Below, piece after piece: positions 60,201 to 64,000 of a DNA stretch of 64,000 bases. The notes below the pieces were generated by a model. That model was not told where the DNA came from. It was given only the letters and a program-made list of their open reading frames with translations, and did no database searches. Source of the stretch: Atopsyche davidsoni (taxonomy: Eukaryota > Arthropoda > Insecta > Trichoptera > Hydrobiosidae). A program made the translations under genes and the position numbers. How positions within the stretch are numbered: the first letter of the stretch is position 1; each line of letters begins with the position of its first letter. The stretch covers positions 501,001 through 565,000 of the forward strand of contig JAILWY010000007.1 of NCBI GenBank assembly GCA_022113835.1. The letters run 5' to 3'.

Positions 60201-62040
60201 TTCTGTTTATCTTGAAAAAAGATGTGTTTTATTATCTTTTGCGTGTCTTTTTGACAGCTGAATTCCGGAGTGTTGCCATTATTCGCATCTCCGTTCCCCG
60301 AATAAATAATAGGCGGTGTCTCGATAAATATGGTTGACGAATGTTGCCATTAGCGAGGGAGATCCTCTGGCACGACTGGCAACACTTTGTATATGAGATA
60401 TCCATCTCGCCCGTTTGAGGGTCCCAAAGCGCACTTTACACTCGACTATTTCTATAAAAAAAAACACCTAATACAGCCAAGGCAGACTGGATAGATTGAA
60501 TTTATTGTAAGCAAATATAATAATGTAGAAAAGGCAGAATCTTTGCTACTACAATGAAATAGTGAATAACACACAAAGCCTAGTAAAATAAACAAAATAA
60601 AATAACTTGAATTTTTTTTAACAGATGCCTGACAAGTAACCCTGAAAACTAATGCACTTCGAGGCGGTTTATAGTAGTGAGAAAACAGAGTTTATTAATT
60701 TATTTGAAAGTAAAAGAAACTCGCTCGTTGTTCATGAAATAAAAACGTTTTCGGTAGATTTACAATATCGCTCAACAAGAAAATTTGGGCACTAGACTAG
60801 GCACGGCGAACCTGCTTAACAGAGGACTTAAGGGCTGTCATCTTCACTAATAATAATTTAACAGAATAAACAAAAGGCTTATTGCTCAACTCGTGATTAA
60901 AACCTTGAGCTTAATAGTGGGCCAGCAAATGAGCTAGTGGGGTTAAACTTACATCTGCTGATATTTGAGTGACGTTGAGTGATTAAGACCACGCAGTGCG
61001 AATTTGCTTTTCAAATTAAACAATATACAATGTTCATCAATCCACTCTGGAAATTCTAAAGGTTCTTCAAGCCGAAACGAAAAATGATAATCGAACTAGA
61101 CATTAGGTTTCTTGGACTATAAATCGTGAATTAAACTTAATATTACTTTGGCAAAGATTTATACGATTCGTATTACAAATAATCACTCTATCACACATGC
61201 AAAATTTTTTTTTACACTAAACATCGTGTTTTCATTTTGGTAGAAAAATATATTTCACCATTTTATTTAGTGAGGTGTTGCGGAAACTTGTATTAGGCCA
61301 CGCAACGTAGCCATGGAAATTATTGGAATGGACCGGAAATAGAAAAACTTTGTTTTAAAAGTATTTACTTTGGAAAACTTAGATGTGGTTAAAGTTAATA
61401 TCTAGTTTAAGTTTCACGCAGTGAACCCAAATACCGGGAATCGAAACTTAAAAATCTATGAACTATATAGAAATGTATCATATAATATGAGTATATCGCA
61501 CAAATCTCTATAAATTTCAATAGTTATTTATCGATAGAAATATTTCTCATTGTTTTAATCGTCTTGAGGAAAGATGAATGTTCTTGGTTGCTTAGGTTGT
61601 GCAAATTGACGACGTTAGATTCTATAGTATTTATTTGAGCCACGTTAAAGACAATGTTTCAAAAGAGATATAAAGGTTTTATGGTAGGGGGTTAAAATTT
61701 CAAGGATGGGAAATCCGGTGGAAGTGATTCTATTTCCGGTAACTGACCTGCTCCAAGGCTCTGTTGGTGGGAATTCCGGACAAAGCCATTGCAAGGAGAT
61801 GATAATGGACAGGCTTTCGGGTCTCATTTCCCCATACCCACCCGCCGGAGGTCCAGGGACTTGCTGGGCAGTCGGGGAGTAGTCCAGCTGCTGCGACTGG
61901 CTCTTTATTTATTGAATTTGATCGCAAAGGATAGTTTTTTTATATTTTTTAATATATTGATTTTACGATGGTATTCTAAAATCAATCCTAAAAAACCCTC
62001 AAAAGATCAATGAAGTCTGGCACAGTTCTATTGTGCAATT
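57283..62040. other. AT-rich DNA downstream of the GPCR exon
   Basis: No gene recognised. GC-elevated patches lie at 57270-57430, 60240-60450 and 61700-61910. The last contains minus-strand open frames, including an SRSSWTTPRLPSKSLDL stretch ending in TGA, which might be an alternative GPCR tail exon. Its acceptor is weak. Confidence 0.4.
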
Positions 62041-62276
62041 TTAGATTAATTCCGAAGAGTAGGATCTTCTGATCGAAGGATCAGGAGGGTTGCGTGTGGA
62101 GAGTGTTGAGTACGCACCTCCCTTGCTGCTGGGCGCGGGGGTGAACAGCAGACGAGGAGATCTGCACAGCAGCACGGCTTTGTAGGCCTGGCGGTACTGC
62201 TTGTTCATGATGACGTAGATGATGGGGTTGATGCAGGCGGACAGGTACAGCATGATGTAGCTCATGATGTGCAGCA
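62041..62276 (-). CDS. Class A GPCR, 3'-terminal exon (TM7 and tail)
   Basis: The minus strand has an acceptor TTGTTTCTAG, then an exon whose first complete codons read LHIMSYIMLYLSACINPIIYV. This is the seventh transmembrane helix of a rhodopsin-family receptor with the NPxxY signature (NPIIY). Next comes the helix-8-like MNKQYRQAYKAVLLC, whose Cys could be palmitoylated, and a Ser/Thr-rich tail (AYSTLSTRNPPDPSIRRSYSS) ending ELI then TAA. The TM7 form suggests a peptide-type receptor, but I cannot name the ligand. The exon is GC-rich against AT-rich flanks. Helices 1-6 must be encoded beyond 64000. An internal donor-like GGAG|GTGCGT after SSKG could yield another tail. Confidence 0.85.
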
Positions 62277-62345
62277 CTAGAAACAAATCAACAGTCAACC
62301 AACCGCACCAAAGATTCAGCTACTAAAAATATTCGAATATTTTTG

Positions 62346-62560
62346 AATAAAATACTTGAGTGATTTTCCACATTTTCGTTTTTATTAGTGACCGGTTTCG
62401 CCAACCTTTCACGTTTGATAATGCCAACGTGAAAGGTTGACGAAACTGGTCACTAATAAAAACGAAAATGTGGAAAAACACTCAAGTATTTTATTAAAAA
62501 ATATTCGAATGGAATTCCACTAAGTCTGTCAAAAATATTGAAAAATATTCGAATTGCAAA
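62346..62560. repeat. Fold-back repeat, family A, intact palindrome
   Basis: Two 70-nt arms (62346-62415 and 62426-62495) are near-perfect inverse complements around a 10-nt centre (TGATAATGCC). Each arm runs AATACTTGAGTGATTTTCC, then GTTTTTATTAGTGACCGG, then TTTCGCCAACCTTTCACG. The right side continues into the outer end GGAATTCCACTAAGTCTGTC. This is the best-preserved copy and should extrude a long hairpin. It lies upstream of the GPCR exon, probably inside an intron of that gene. Confidence 0.85.
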
Positions 62561-64000
62561 AACCTTCGTTTTTATGCTATTTTTATCGGAAATAATACTT
62601 GTGAAAAGTACTTCTATCCGTAGAAATGTATTCATTGAGACCGTCACAAAATTGAATTTTTATTCTGTGTCAAAGTAATATGTGATGCACTTTGAAGGTT
62701 GAAAGAACGTGTTATATGCGTTGTTAATTGATAAATAAAAGTTAAGCTTTCTAAAATTCATATTTTATTATTATTTTAAAGTAAATAATTAGTGTAAAGT
62801 CAGCGTCACGTGCCAGAATACAATTAAAACAGTCACCGGAAGTAAAATCTATTATAATTAGCCGAGTCGAGTCGATTTAAACAAAACGATAGAACATATT
62901 TTTAACTCATTGAGTTTATTAAAAATATTTAAGCACACTGGCTAAAAGATAACTAAATACTATATGTAGTGAAAGCTATAGTATTTCAAAGAGTCGCAAT
63001 ATTCAAAAATACAAGTATGAAAAGATCCTATTATAATAGGCTTTCTGACTAACTAGTTAATAAATTTGATGGTAACCACATTCATGCAGATATTAACCGT
63101 AGTTATGATAGAAGAATTACAATTTCTTTTTATAAAAACTCATTGTAATATCAAAATATATTTTATCATTTAGCAGTCGCGAGGCTGGTCATATTTTTAA
63201 TATTATTATTGCTCATTAACATAGTATTGAAATATTTAACAGGAAATGCATTTAAATAAAATTAAGGCTTTAATGACTAAGCCAATGCTGTAAAAGAAAA
63301 AAACACATATTTTCAAAGTAATATAGCTGTAGAACTAATTCTTATTAATATTGAACTTTTAATAAAAATCAGGATATTTTTTTGTTGTATGTTTAAATTT
63401 AACTTGTACGTTTATTTTATTATGTATCGCAACAAAATGTTATTTTGGACGAAGACGTCCTCGTGGTGTGCATTATGATGTTGCCAAGCGTAGCCATAAA
63501 TGTATTTTTTTCTTCCTCGGCCAGCTGACTGGAATGGAATTCCAGCTCCATCTTTCCAGCAGGAATTAAAAACTTTAACAATTAATATTTTTTAGTAATT
63601 CCGTCATGCAGATTCCCAGGAGGATTTGCTGAGTGCGACTCTGGATTGTTCGCGAGGAGTGTAGTCCTTCACTGTGTCGACGATGGTTTGTTTAAATAAA
63701 ATCGCCGAGATTTGTTTTGTAGAAAAAAAGCACGCGTTAACCTTATGCGGGACCACAGCTGTGTTATTAAATCTTTAGACCAGATGATTTTGTTGTTTCT
63801 TGACGTAACACATCAAGCAGCTGAACACCCAAGAAACCTGAAAATCGTCGAATAACAGCGGCTGCCAATATTTACGAATACAAATATTTAGACCATTTGT
63901 GACTGCAGAATTCCGATAGAGGTTGATCCCGGTATAGAGTTGTCGTTCAAGACGATCGATTAAAATAATATATGGAATTAAAACAATAAAATTGTACTTT
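62561..64000. other. Probable GPCR intron, no exon seen
   Basis: Mostly AT-rich. A fragment sharing CAAGCAGCTGAACACCCAAG with family B lies at 63813-63838. The 63440-63690 patch is GC-elevated, with a short unrecognised minus-strand frame. No other receptor exon is visible before the window ends. Confidence 0.5.

Noticed and set aside
63609..63760. Minus-strand frame ending in VDTVKDYTPREQSRVALSK
   Set aside because: Coding-like by eye but under 60 codons, without clear splice sites and without resemblance to the GPCR expected in this interval.
1..64000. CRISPR arrays, rRNA genes, bacterial operons
   Set aside because: No regularly spaced repeats, no rRNA motifs, and the genes have spliceosomal introns; this is eukaryotic nuclear DNA.
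1..64000. Autonomous transposons or retroelements
   Set aside because: I saw no frame resembling a transposase, reverse transcriptase, integrase or Rep/helicase; all elements here look non-autonomous.

Overview
The window looks like nuclear DNA of an arthropod, most likely an insect. It is strongly AT-rich with smaller GC-elevated patches. Its two convincing genes are intron-bearing with GT..AG junctions. One belongs to the Cut8/Sts1 nuclear proteasome-tethering family, whose animal members I know from insects. The order or species cannot be named from sequence alone.

Layout. Positions 1-27.2 kb are mostly non-coding, AT-rich and full of short non-autonomous transposons: tRNA-derived SINE pieces, a terminal-inverted-repeat (TIR) element with a nested insertion, fold-back repeats, and two inverted copies of a Helitron. 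Between those two Helitrons lie a C-rich promoter-like block and a minus-strand fragment that may derive from an insect odorant receptor. From 27.2 to 31.9 kb is a Cut8-like gene with a CRE/CCAAT promoter, a 1.6 kb 5' intron and two coding exons (379 aa). From about 33.2 to 39.1 kb is a six-coding-exon gene (835 aa). It is homologous to vertebrate GPATCH2/GPATCH2L but ends in an R3H-like domain instead of a recognisable G-patch. A third Helitron copy separates the two genes and a TTAA-flanked piggyBac-like MITE sits in intron 2 of the second. From 39.1 to 47.4 kb is AT-rich DNA without genes. From 47.4 to 64 kb, minus-strand 3'-terminal exons appear: two I do not recognise (47.5 and 48.6 kb), then the last exon of a class A GPCR at 62.1-62.3 kb, whose upstream exons must lie beyond the right edge. 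A complete hAT element with perfect 8-bp target duplications and further fold-back repeats lie between.

How things fit. The two complete genes are in tandem on the plus strand. Cut8-like proteins anchor proteasomes to the nucleus. GPATCH2-type proteins are nuclear, basic and probably RNA-associated. Nothing indicates a shared pathway. The strongest novelty candidates concern repeats rather than a new protein system: (i) a fold-back repeat family, one half-copy of which supplies the last ~53 nt of the Cut8 5' intron up to the splice acceptor; (ii) that family's hammerhead-ribozyme-like core; (iii) a Helitron family with textbook ends; (iv) a tRNA-headed, hairpin-tailed element inserted in a MITE with an exact 26-bp direct repeat; (v) an R3H-for-G-patch domain difference in the GPATCH2 homologue.
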